64,000 bases of DNA, taken from contig JAILHH010000008.1 in assembly GCA_024695935.1 (NCBI GenBank), positions 33,336-97,335 of the forward strand. The letters are read 5' to 3'. Below are positions 43,283-51,068 of the stretch, piece after piece. The position numbers were made by a program, and so were the translations under genes. The notes beneath the pieces are model-generated. The model ran no database searches, had not been told where the DNA came from, and saw only the letters and a list, made by a program, of their open reading frames with translations. Position 1 is the stretch's first letter. Every line of letters begins with the position of its first letter. The DNA is from Acetatifactor sp. Lineage in GTDB: Bacteria; Bacillota; Clostridia; Lachnospirales; Lachnospiraceae.

Positions 43283-44197
43283 GTGGAAATTACGATTTTA
43301 CTTATTAAGCGCCTGGCGGTGATGTTCATATTCATGGGAATAGGAACGCTGCTCTACAGGAAGAAATATATTACCGAGGAAGGCAGCAAGACCCTTGCAA
43401 ATCTGTTGATACGTCTGGTGCTTCCCTGCGTTATCATAAACGGATTTTTAACGGAGCGGACCGGAGAAAAGCTGAAGATGTTTTTTATCAGTTTTCTGAT
43501 GGCGGCAGTGCTGTTGACACTTTCCGTGATAGTTTCACGGATCGCATTTAAAAAGGATCCTATAGCACATTTTGCATCAAGCTTTTCAAATCCCGGATTT
43601 TTTGGGATCCCCCTCATCATGGCCATATTGTCTGGAGAGGCGGTTTTTTATGTGGCTCCTTTTATAGCATGCTTAAATATCGGTCAGTGGACCTACGGTG
43701 TGGCGCAGCTAAAGGGTGAAAAGGTAAAGGTCAATGTGAAAAACATTCTGCTTTCGCCATTTATGATCGCTTTTATTGCGGGACTTGTGCTCTTTTTGTT
43801 AAACATACCTGTTCCGGGGATCTTTAGGGACGTCATAAGCGGGGCAGCAGGCCTCAACACTCCCATCTCCATGATGGTTTCCGGCGTGTACCTTGCAAAG
43901 GTTGATCTGAAAAAGATGATAGCAAGGAAATCTCTTTACAGTGTTTCGGCTTTGAGGCTGTTATTGATCCCGGTGATCAGCGCTGTGATCATAAGCCTGG
44001 TGCCAAATACATATATGGATTTAAAGCTCAGCATCCTGATCGCATCGGCATGTCCGGTGGGAAGTAATGTTGCGGTATATGCACAGCTTCACGGCAAGGA
44101 TTATGCATATGCGGTGGAGACCGTGGTAATGTCCACTGTTTTCTCGGTCATCACCATCCCCGTTATCATTTCCGTGATGCAGATGCTTTGGATGTGA
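43283..44197 (+). CDS. AEC family transporter (auxin efflux carrier type)
   Basis: Membrane permease of 304 residues with about ten hydrophobic segments; relatives export or exchange malate, other organic acids or malonate. The family pattern is seen in NLLIRLVLPCVIINGFL, SFSNPGFFGIPLIMAI and ASACPVGSNVAVYAQ. The start is GTG, with GAGGAGAGA about seven bases upstream. It is divergent from the LysR gene, which probably controls it. The SGNH hydrolase gene follows after 33 bases. Confidence 0.9.
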   Translation: MEITILLIKRLAVMFIFMGIGTLLYRKKYITEEGSKTLANLLIRLVLPCVIINGFLTERTGEKLKMFFISFLMAAVLLTLSVIVSRIAFKKDPIAHFASSFSNPGFFGIPLIMAILSGEAVFYVAPFIACLNIGQWTYGVAQLKGEKVKVNVKNILLSPFMIAFIAGLVLFLLNIPVPGIFRDVISGAAGLNTPISMMVSGVYLAKVDLKKMIARKSLYSVSALRLLLIPVISAVIISLVPNTYMDLKLSILIASACPVGSNVAVYAQLHGKDYAYAVETVVMSTVFSVITIPVIISVMQMLWM

Positions 44198-44230
44198 CAG
44201 GAAGTTTAGATTGAAAAAGACGAAAGGAAT

Positions 44231-44875
44231 ATGAAAATGGACGAAGAATTAAGAAAGATCACAGAGGCCACAAAGGCAAAGTACAGAGAGTTAAACAAAA
44301 GTGTAAAATTCGGAGAGATCCTTTTTACGGGGTCATCTCTCATGGAGCAGTTTCCCATTGAGAAATTTATGGATGAAATGGGAAATCCCTATACCATTTA
44401 TAACAGAGGGATCGGCGGATACAGGATTGCCGATATGAAGGCAGCTATCCACGAGATGGCACTTGACCTGCATCCTTCAAAGGTATTTATAAATATAGGA
44501 ACAAACGACTTAAGCGATCCTGACATGCCCATCGCCGATGTGATGGCAGGCTATGAAGAGATCATCGGCCTCATCAAGGAGGATACACCTGAGGCAAAGA
44601 TCTACATGATGGCTTACTATCCCGTAAATTATGATGCGGCGGAAGAGTGGATGAAGCCTGCGCTTCTCATCAGGACCAATGAAAAGATAAACAAGGCCAA
44701 CATTGAGGTGGAAAAGCTGGCTGCAAAAGTAGGAGCAAAGTACATCGATGTAAATGCCAACTTAAAAGATGAGCAGGGAAGGCTCAAGGCCGAATATACA
44801 AAGGAAGGCATGCATATCAAGGAAGAAGGCTACAAGGCGATCCTGCCCGATGTTTTGAAATACGTTGCGGAATAG
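44231..44875 (+). CDS. SGNH/GDSL family hydrolase
   Basis: A 214-residue esterase-like enzyme. Block I is ILFTGSSLMEQF, with Ser as nucleophile in GSS rather than GDS; block II glycine is in NRGIGGYR; block III is INIGTNDLSDP; and the His of block V is in KEGMHIKEEGY, preceded by an Asp-containing stretch. All four blocks are present, so it is probably active. No signal peptide is seen, so it acts in the cytosol, likely deacetylating or de-esterifying an imported sugar or lipid (inference). An ATG at 44237 is an alternative start. Confidence 0.85.
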   Translation: MKMDEELRKITEATKAKYRELNKSVKFGEILFTGSSLMEQFPIEKFMDEMGNPYTIYNRGIGGYRIADMKAAIHEMALDLHPSKVFINIGTNDLSDPDMPIADVMAGYEEIIGLIKEDTPEAKIYMMAYYPVNYDAAEEWMKPALLIRTNEKINKANIEVEKLAAKVGAKYIDVNANLKDEQGRLKAEYTKEGMHIKEEGYKAILPDVLKYVAE

Positions 44876-44906
44876 CAGGAGTTTTTTTCACAAAAATTTA
44901 AATCAG

Positions 44907-44972
44907 ACCCGCCACGGGATATCGGTAACTTGAATGGATTTTAAAGGCTGATAGCTCGGGCGGGTTATTTTT
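44907..44972 (+). terminator. Probable terminator after the SGNH gene
   Basis: ACCCGCC pairs with GGCGGGT across a loop of about 45 bases containing a small TATC/GATA stem, followed by TATTTTTT. The long loop is unusual, but the T tract is good. Confidence 0.55.
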
Positions 44973-45026
44973 TCCCGGATTAAGGAAGTTTGCGCATAAA
45001 GCTGATACTTAAATTTTGCGATAAGA

Positions 45027-45055
45027 TTGACTTTTTTAATCTCAGGTTATATTCT
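45027..45055 (+). promoter_or_regulatory. Promoter of aspS
   Basis: TTGACT (45027-45032) and TATTCT (45050-45055), 17 bases apart, about 75 bases before the ATG. No T-box leader was found in the interval. Confidence 0.72.
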
Positions 45056-45129
45056 GAATAAGGTTAAATAAGAGAAATTCTGGTTAAAACCAATCAAGAA
45101 TCATTATCCGGAAAGGTAAAGGTATATTC

Positions 45130-46491
45130 ATGGAAAGAATTTATATCGAAAATGTAAAGCAATATGCTGACCAAGAAGTTAATCTTGCCGGCTTTGTAGA
45201 TAATTACCGTGATGGAAAAGCCATGGCATTCATGGTGCTCAAGGATATTACAGGTAAGGTGCAGGTGACTATTGAAAAGGAACTTCATCCCGACTGGGCT
45301 GACACCCTTTCACAGATCACACCCGACTCCGTAGTGAGAGTAACAGGTAAAGTGGTACTCAGCGATTTCGTAAAGCTTGGCGGCGTGGAGATCATCCCTT
45401 CAGCCATAGAGATCGAATCAATTTCCGCAGCTCTTCCCATCGCCAGAGAGTTCATTCCTGCCACAAAGAAAAAGGCAGCAGTTGAGAAGTCATCCATCGA
45501 CCAGAGAATCGAGTACAGATGGATCGACCTTCGTACAGAGAGAAATCAGCTTATGTTCAAGGCTCAGACGGAGCTTGTAAGAAGCATGAGAGATTATCTG
45601 TTAAACAAAGACTTTATCGAGATCCACACTCCTAAGCTTATCGGTGCGGCTTCCGAGTCAGGCGCGGATGTATTCAGACTTGATTACTTCCCTAACTACA
45701 ACCTGCCCAATGCATACCTTGCACAGAGCCCTCAGTTTTACAAGCAGATGGCTATGGCTTCAGGATTTGAAAAGATCTTTGAGGTTGGCCCTGTGTTCAG
45801 AGCAGAGAAGTCATTTACCAGCAAGCATGCAACCGAGTTTACATGCTTCGACCTGGAGTTTTCATATATCAATTCCTTTGATGATGTAATGACCATGGAG
45901 GAGAATCTCCTCACATATGCTCTTGGCAAAGTAAAGGAAAAATATGGCGACAAGATCAAGGAGCTTTTCTCAACAGAAGAGTTCGATGCAGAGATCATCG
46001 TACCCACAACTCCTTTCCCCAGAGTAAAGCTTGCCGACCTCTATGATGCCCTTGAAAAGGAATACGGTTACACCGTTCCCGATTCAGAGAAAGGTGACCT
46101 TACCACAGAGGCTGAGAGACTTTCTTATCAGTGGGTTAAAAAGCATTACAACCACGAGTTCCTCTTCATTACAGATTACAGCGCAGAGAAGAGAGCTTTC
46201 TATCATATGAGAGATGAGAAGGGAGTTCCTCAGGGATACGACCTTATCTGGAGAGGCGTTGAGATCACCACAGGTGCACAGCGTGAGCACAGATATGAAA
46301 TTTTGAAGGCACAGGCCGACGAGAAGGGACTGGGTGAGGATGTTAAGTTCTACCTTGAGTTCTTTAAATACGGATGCCCTCCTCACGGCGGATTCGGTAT
46401 CGGAATCGACAGACTTACAATGCTTCTCATGGGTCTTCCCATCAAGGAGGCAATGTTCCTGTTCAGAGGTCCTTCGCACCTGACACCATAA
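45130..46491 (+). CDS. aspS: Archaeal-type aspartyl-tRNA synthetase, likely non-discriminating
   Basis: Class II synthetase of 453 residues. The OB-fold anticodon domain (about 15-105) leads to the catalytic core: motif 2 is VGPVFRAEKSFTSKHATEFTCFDLEF (about 218-243) and motif 3 is GFGIGIDRLTMLLMG, ending FRGPSHLTP. The length and lack of the GAD insertion place it with archaeal-type AspRS rather than bacterial AspRS (about 590 residues) or AsnRS. Such enzymes in Clostridia often charge both tRNA-Asp and tRNA-Asn, the latter then being amidated by GatCAB. Discrimination cannot be settled from sequence alone. Confidence 0.85.
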   Translation: MERIYIENVKQYADQEVNLAGFVDNYRDGKAMAFMVLKDITGKVQVTIEKELHPDWADTLSQITPDSVVRVTGKVVLSDFVKLGGVEIIPSAIEIESISAALPIAREFIPATKKKAAVEKSSIDQRIEYRWIDLRTERNQLMFKAQTELVRSMRDYLLNKDFIEIHTPKLIGAASESGADVFRLDYFPNYNLPNAYLAQSPQFYKQMAMASGFEKIFEVGPVFRAEKSFTSKHATEFTCFDLEFSYINSFDDVMTMEENLLTYALGKVKEKYGDKIKELFSTEEFDAEIIVPTTPFPRVKLADLYDALEKEYGYTVPDSEKGDLTTEAERLSYQWVKKHYNHEFLFITDYSAEKRAFYHMRDEKGVPQGYDLIWRGVEITTGAQREHRYEILKAQADEKGLGEDVKFYLEFFKYGCPPHGGFGIGIDRLTMLLMGLPIKEAMFLFRGPSHLTP

Positions 46492-46512
46492 TTTAAATAT
46501 TTAGTGATAAAT

Positions 46513-46586
46513 AAAAAGCCTGCAGAGTAAAATGCTGAGTATCCGGAATCCCGGGCACCTGTCATTTTGCACTGCAGGCTTTTATG
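46513..46586 (+). terminator. Long terminator hairpin after aspS
   Basis: AAAAAGCCTGCAG pairs with CTGCAGGCTTTT. An inner stem GTAAAATG/CATTTTGC and a small CCGG-containing tip extend it to about 70 bases. Confidence 0.85.
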
Positions 46587-46734
46587 ATTAACGGGCTGAT
46601 ATAGATAGAAAGGCAGATGGAACATAAAAGGATGTCTGTACCGGTTGTTTGATGGAGATAAATTGCTTTCATTCATTAATTGGTTCTATTTTTGGAGTTT
46701 TACGACTCAGTTTTATGGAATGCATCGGAGATAA

Positions 46735-46931
46735 TCCGACGAATCTGTGGAATTTGAGGAAATAGTAGGTAAGATAGAACCGACGATACAGCAATTATAG
46801 TAAAGTAAGTCGGCAGATTTTCCCTTGCCAATTGTGATTTCAAAGAAAAATACCGACGGACTGAAAGAAGCATTAACTATAGTCGGTTCTTCGCTACCGA
46901 CTTGAATAGAATTTTTGCGATTTTCGTCTGA
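46735..46931. repeat. Four-dyad element B (ACCGAC/GTCGGT family)
   Basis: Units at 46735-46770 (TCCGAC...GTAGGT), 46779-46814 (ACCGAC...GTCGGC), 46852-46887 (ACCGAC...GTCGGT) and 46896-46931 (ACCGAC...GTCTGA). Gaps are 8, 37 and 8 bases. All word starts within units are exactly 30 bases apart. The total is 197 bp. Confidence 0.82.
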
Positions 46932-46967
46932 AACGAGTAAGAACGCGCCGGATACCTTAGGGTAATA

Positions 46968-47006
46968 GTTTAGTGCAAAAGTTTAGTGTAATGGTTTAGT
47001 GCAATA
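46968..47006. repeat. Three tandem 13-bp repeats
   Basis: GTTTAGTGCAAAA, GTTTAGTGTAATG and GTTTAGTGCAATA follow each other without gaps. They are iteron-like in form and lie just after the nuclease-like gene (minus strand). Confidence 0.8.
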
Positions 47007-47067
47007 GAAAGTGGCCGGTAATAGACACGCAATAATTTGGTCACGCCTAAATGGTGATCATATTGCC

Positions 47068-47859
47068 TTAATTGTTTCGGTAGGTGGCGAGTATGCCTTC
47101 AACTACTCTGATATCGAGAGGACATTCTTTGGTTTCAAAGAACATGATCACATCAGTACCGGGAATATATCCATTTTTTATATAGTGGAGTTGCTTCCAA
47201 AAGAATCCCTTTGCATATTCAGGATTGTCCATCATTCCGTTGTGTTCTATATAGATTTCTCTTCTCTCTTTTACATGCAGGATTTTAAAATCAGGATATA
47301 TTAATCCATGGTCTCTGATATAGACAGGGCATTCATATTTGTAGGGTATATTATAATCCAGCAATAGATTTGCAATCAGAACCTCTGATTTTGAGCGGAC
47401 CTGCTCGCCTTTTCGCGTAGCATAGTAGGGTGCATCCTCATCGAAAGACTTTCCGATGTATGGCTCCGATTCCCATTTTTTAATGTATTCCTCGTCTGAG
47501 AGAAGGAAGGGGGATACCATTAGTTTTCGGCTATCATTCAGTTTGGAGTATACATTCTCAGGCGCGTTGGGTTTTATCTTGTCAAGGAATCTGTCAATCA
47601 GAGAAAGCTCAGTTGTGATCTCTTTTTCAAGAGACGATAAATATTTCTTTTGAGCCAGGCTGTTTGCCAATGCGTGATCTTTTTTGGGGATATAGGAGCC
47701 GGGATAACTCACACCTTCAGCTACATGGTAGTACTGAGGGTGGCCATTCCTGGCGTCGATCCTGAGGTTGCCCTCGGGTAAATCCTTGATTTCTTTTGAT
47801 ATTTTTTTCAAGGTGTCTTCAAGTAATGCTTTTCTGTCTGATAGTTTGTCGTAATACAT
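47068..47859 (-). CDS. Hypothetical protein with PD-(D/E)XK nuclease-like C-terminus
   Basis: A 263-residue protein (272 if begun at 47886). The N-terminal half is helical and charged, probably coiled coil. The C-terminal half shows a restriction-endonuclease-like order: VRSKSEVLIANLLLDYNIPYKYE (helix with a glutamate), then HGLIYPDFKIL with the catalytic-type aspartate, then REIYIEHNGMMD where EHN stands in place of ExK. This pattern is my inference; the family has no function I can name. The ATG at 47859 is preferred since AAAAGGAG lies nine bases upstream, inside the longer frame. It is flanked on both sides by four-dyad elements. Confidence 0.65.
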   Translation of the reverse strand: MYYDKLSDRKALLEDTLKKISKEIKDLPEGNLRIDARNGHPQYYHVAEGVSYPGSYIPKKDHALANSLAQKKYLSSLEKEITTELSLIDRFLDKIKPNAPENVYSKLNDSRKLMVSPFLLSDEEYIKKWESEPYIGKSFDEDAPYYATRKGEQVRSKSEVLIANLLLDYNIPYKYECPVYIRDHGLIYPDFKILHVKERREIYIEHNGMMDNPEYAKGFFWKQLHYIKNGYIPGTDVIMFFETKECPLDIRVVEGILATYRNN

Positions 47860-47886
47860 AGTTAATAACTCCTTTTGATTTGGCAT

Positions 47887-48242
47887 AAAATATTGATCAG
47901 TGAGCCGGTGACCGGCGAATTGAGTGCTTAGATTAAAAGGGAATGAATGAAAAATTCATAGATTTGTCGTTTGCATGAATGGAGATAGGGGAGACATGGG
48001 TGAATAGGTGGTCAAGGATGCAGAGGGAAAATTCAGGTGGACGAGGCAGCAAAGAGAAATCAGGGGTGCTATGAGAAAACAAGCTTTATAGGTTGAGCAA
48101 GACCGTAATGGGAATCAAAGCTGCAAATGCGGATCAAGGCTGCAGTGGAAAATAATAGCGCAGGGTAAAATAATTAGGCTGATGAGAATTAAGGGAATAA
48201 TGAGCTGAAGGGACTTTGTTTTCCTGCTCAGCGTATTTATTA
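47887..48242. other. Intergenic stretch upstream of the nuclease-like gene
   Basis: No gene found. Visible structure: the perfect dyad GCCGGT-G-ACCGGC (47904-47916) near the nuclease-like start, and a short direct repeat ATCAAAGCTGCA / ATCAAGGCTGCA (48114-48125 and 48133-48144). The stretch is purine-rich on the plus strand and looks like degraded sequence. Confidence 0.45.
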
Positions 48243-48440
48243 TCCGACTATGGAAAGCTAAAAGGAAAAAAAGTAGGTTACACTTTCCGACTAAATTGGC
48301 TAAAAGATCATAGATAGTCGAAAAAAATTGAACTCTGAAGATGGTTGAATGATAAAAAAACCGACTAAGCGTGGGATTAGCTGAGAACTGGTCGGTATCT
48401 AGATACCGACTAATTGATGGGAGCGCAAAATCCTGTCGGT
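48243..48440. repeat. Four-dyad element C (ACCGAC/GTCGGT family)
   Basis: Units at 48243-48278 (TCCGAC...GTAGGT), 48286-48322 (TCCGAC...GTCGAA), 48360-48396 (ACCGAC...GTCGGT) and 48405-48440 (ACCGAC...GTCGGT). Gaps are 7, 37 and 8 bases, total 198 bp. Between units 3 and 4 the end word, the gap and the next start word form a perfect 20-bp palindrome (48391-48410). Confidence 0.84.
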
Positions 48441-48529
48441 TGAATCTGAGGACAACCGAACCTTATCAACTCTACACACCCTTGAACAGCGTTTGGGATT
48501 AAAAGCTGAGGAAAAAAGGCAGAAAAAAA

Positions 48530-48603
48530 TCGGGGTGACGCGACTCGAACGCGCGGCCTCCACGTCCCGAACGTGGCGCTCTACCAAACTGAGCCACACC
48601 CCG
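48530..48603 (-). tRNA. tRNA-Pro (anticodon CGG)
   Basis: Minus-strand cloverleaf of 74 bases. The acceptor CGGGGTG pairs with CACCCCG, discriminator A. The anticodon stem CCACG/CGTGG encloses loop TTCGGGA with anticodon CGG (plus-strand 48567-48569). The T loop is standard. CCA is not encoded; a T7 run follows at once. Confidence 0.96.
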
Positions 48604-48617
48604 TATTTAACATTACA

Positions 48618-48646
48618 ATAATATTGAAAAATCGGTGGAATGTCAA
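48618..48646 (-). promoter_or_regulatory. Promoter of tRNA-Pro
   Basis: On the minus strand TTGACA (48641-48646) and TATTAT (48618-48623) lie 17 bases apart, about 15 bases before the tRNA. Confidence 0.85.
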
Positions 48647-48673
48647 GGAGGTTTAAGGGTTAAATATTGTTAT

Positions 48674-48702
48674 TTGACAATCTTTTGTGTAAGATTGTAA
48701 TT
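48674..48702 (+). promoter_or_regulatory. Promoter of the rRNA methyltransferase gene
   Basis: TTGACA (48674-48679) with a -10 region GTAATT/TAATTA 17-18 bases downstream, about 25 bases before the ATG. It lies back to back with the tRNA-Pro promoter. Confidence 0.6.
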
Positions 48703-48727
48703 ACAAAGAAATTACCGGAGGTAATTC

Positions 48728-49984
48728 ATGGAAACACATACCATTGTGACATTGAAAAAAGGGGAGGGCCGCACCCTTAAAAGCGGCGGAGCCTGGGTCT
48801 ATGACAATGAAATAGACTCCATAGTCGGTTCATTCAAAAACGGAAGCATAGTATCCGTGCATGATTTTGACGGATATCCTATGGGAAAAGGCTTTATAAA
48901 TCAAAATTCAACCATCAGAGTCAGAATGCTCACCAGGCACGAAGATGTGGATATCAATGAAGATTTTTTGAAAATGCGTGTAAAAAACGCATGGGAATAC
49001 AGAAAGACAGTCATGCAGTCAGAAGAGGATCTCAAAGCCTGCAGGCTCATATTCGGGGAGGCAGACTTTTTACCCGGGCTTGTGATAGACAGATACGAGG
49101 ATGTGCTGGTGGTTGAGTGCCTTGCGCTGGGAATGGATCTGCTAAAGGAGACCGTTTTAAAGGCGCTGGTGGAGGTACTTTCTGAGGACGGTGTCCTGAT
49201 CAGGGGAATCTACGAACGTTCTGACGCACCTGTCAGAAAAAAGGAAGGAATGAATCCTTTTAAAGGTTTTCTATATGCAAAAGACGGGCCACATGACGGG
49301 GGATTCTTTAATTACGCAGAGTTTGACACAAATGTGGAGATCGTTGAAAACGGCGTTCATTATATTGTGGATGTGGTAAACGGGCAGAAGACAGGATTTT
49401 TCCTGGATCAGAAATATAACAGGCTTGCCATGCAGAGGATCTGCAAAGGGAAAAAGGTTCTGGACTGCTTTACACATATGGGAACATTTGCTTTAAACGC
49501 AGGTCTTGCGGGGGCAAGCGACGTGACGGGATTAGATATCTCGGAGTTTGCGGTGTCCCAGGCAAATGAAAATGCGAAGCTTAATCACCTGGAGGACAGG
49601 GTGCATTTCAGATGTGCAAACGTGCTGGATGAGCTTCCGAGATTAAACGAAGCCGGGGAAAAATATGACGTGGTGATCCTGGATCCGCCGGCATTTACAA
49701 AATCCAGAGAGGCCACAAAGAACGCGATCAAAGGCTACAGAGAGATAAATATCAAAGGTCTGAAGCTGGTAAAGGACGGAGGGTATTTCGCGTCTTGTTC
49801 ATGTTCCCATTTCATGACGCAGGAGCTCCTGTTCCAGACAATATCCCAGGCGGCAAAGAGCGCCCACAAGAGACTCAGGCAGATCGAGTTTAGAACCCAG
49901 GCCTGCGACCATCCGATTCTGTGGAGTGCGGATGAGAGTTACTATTTAAAATTCTACATCTTTCAGGTTTGTGAAGAGAAGTAG
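48728..49984 (+). CDS. RlmI-like 23S rRNA (cytosine-C5) methyltransferase
   Basis: Class I SAM-dependent RNA methyltransferase, 418 residues. The N-terminal PUA domain (VTLKKGEGRTLKSGGAWVYDNEI onward, to about 75) is followed by a central domain with IYERSDAPVRKKEG and the Rossmann core. SAM-binding motif I is VLDCFTHMGTFALNAGLAGA (about 245), motif IV VVILDPPAFTKS (about 316), and the likely catalytic cysteine is in FASCSCSHF. CGGAGG lies seven bases before the ATG. It is monocistronic between divergent tRNA-Pro and the hydrolase gene. Confidence 0.92.
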   Translation: METHTIVTLKKGEGRTLKSGGAWVYDNEIDSIVGSFKNGSIVSVHDFDGYPMGKGFINQNSTIRVRMLTRHEDVDINEDFLKMRVKNAWEYRKTVMQSEEDLKACRLIFGEADFLPGLVIDRYEDVLVVECLALGMDLLKETVLKALVEVLSEDGVLIRGIYERSDAPVRKKEGMNPFKGFLYAKDGPHDGGFFNYAEFDTNVEIVENGVHYIVDVVNGQKTGFFLDQKYNRLAMQRICKGKKVLDCFTHMGTFALNAGLAGASDVTGLDISEFAVSQANENAKLNHLEDRVHFRCANVLDELPRLNEAGEKYDVVILDPPAFTKSREATKNAIKGYREINIKGLKLVKDGGYFASCSCSHFMTQELLFQTISQAAKSAHKRLRQIEFRTQACDHPILWSADESYYLKFYIFQVCEEK

Positions 49985-50077
49985 GTGCGTACAAACACTT
50001 GAAAAGCATAGTTTTAGAGGCAATATCGGTATATGATAAAAGGCAGACAAAATCATTTTTTCATCGGGAGGTAAGGT

Positions 50078-50980
50078 ATGGCAAGTATTCAGGCAGAAAA
50101 ATTAAATGAAATGTTCAAAGGTTTTCCGGAGGACAATGATCCGAATGGATATTTGAAAGAGCGTGAGGAAGGAAAAAAAAGACCGACACCTCCGATCCCG
50201 GAGAACGTGACAGTAAAAGAACTTTCACTTGGGGGAAATTATGCGGAGCTTATCGAAAAGCCCGGAAACAACGGTCCCCTGGTCATGTACATTCACGGGG
50301 GTGGATTTAAGACGGGGGCAGCCGCAGAAAGACGCGGGATCACTTTTGAGATCGCTGACAAATACGGCAGCAACGTGATCGCAAATGATTACAGGCTCTG
50401 CCCTGAGAATAAATGGCCCGTATCCCTTGAGGATTGTGTGGCAACATATAAAGATATTTTGAAAATGGGATACGATGCAAAAAATATTGTGGTGGCGGGA
50501 GAAAGCGCAGGAGGAAGCCTGGTGCTGGCACTCCTGCTGTATTTAAGGGATAACACCCTGCCAATGCCCCTTGCGGGAGTGGTATATTCAGCTTCCATCA
50601 ATCACGGAGGTCATTACAGATCCCATTTTGTCAATGCAAAAACCGACTACATGCTTAAGAACTCAGTTGCATGCGATGATGATATAATAGCAGTTTTCGG
50701 AGAGGGCGAAGAAGGGGTCGAGCGGTCAAAATCGGCATATGCATCCCCATGTAATGCGGATCTGACGGGGCTTGTGCCGATCTTTATAGCGGTTTCTGAC
50801 ATTGAGGCTTTGTATGATGATTCAAGAGTCCTATACGGTAAACTGGTGGAAGCGGGAGTCGAGACAAAGCTTTACGAGGGAGAAGGACTGATCCATGCAT
50901 ATCCTATTTTTCCGGATCTTCCGGAGTCTGTTGATACCATGAAAAAAACCTTCGAATTTATTGATAAACTGACCAGGTGA
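50078..50980 (+). CDS. Alpha/beta hydrolase, hormone-sensitive-lipase type
   Basis: A 300-residue cytosolic esterase. The oxyanion-hole motif is MYIHGGGFKTG (about 70-80), the nucleophile serine is in VVAGESAGGSLVLALLL (about 136-152), the catalytic aspartate is in VSDIEALYDDS and the histidine in GLIHAYPIF. This is the HSL/GDXG arrangement, with activity toward short acyl esters; acetylated sugars or aryl esters are possible natural substrates. GGGAGGTAAGG precedes the start. Confidence 0.9.
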   Translation: MASIQAEKLNEMFKGFPEDNDPNGYLKEREEGKKRPTPPIPENVTVKELSLGGNYAELIEKPGNNGPLVMYIHGGGFKTGAAAERRGITFEIADKYGSNVIANDYRLCPENKWPVSLEDCVATYKDILKMGYDAKNIVVAGESAGGSLVLALLLYLRDNTLPMPLAGVVYSASINHGGHYRSHFVNAKTDYMLKNSVACDDDIIAVFGEGEEGVERSKSAYASPCNADLTGLVPIFIAVSDIEALYDDSRVLYGKLVEAGVETKLYEGEGLIHAYPIFPDLPESVDTMKKTFEFIDKLTR

Positions 50981-51068
50981 TCTAGCCGTGTATCGGTAAT
51001 CCCGACAGATTTCGGATCTGAGAGGAAGCACAAGAAATAATATAATCTCAGTGGGCATGGAGAGGCTT

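Larger units (their letters stand above)
46590..47067. other. Intergenic region containing dyad element B and a 13-bp tandem repeat
   Basis: No gene is supported. It contains the four-dyad element (46735-46931), three 13-bp tandem repeats (46968-47006) and little else. A plus-strand open frame at 47011-47304 lies mostly antisense to the nuclease-like gene and has no ribosome binding site. Confidence 0.6.

Noticed and set aside
44880..45129. T-box leader before the aspartyl-tRNA synthetase gene
   Set aside because: Looked for the T-box sequence and antiterminator; not present. The hairpin at 44907-44972 is better read as the terminator of the SGNH gene.
46968..47006. Plasmid replication origin
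   Set aside because: Three 13-bp repeats are iteron-like, but no replication initiator or partition gene is near and the surroundings are chromosomal housekeeping genes.
47011..47304. 97-codon plus-strand frame opposite the nuclease-like gene
   Set aside because: Mostly antisense to the 47068-47859 gene, which has a strong ribosome binding site and coherent domain pattern; this frame has neither.
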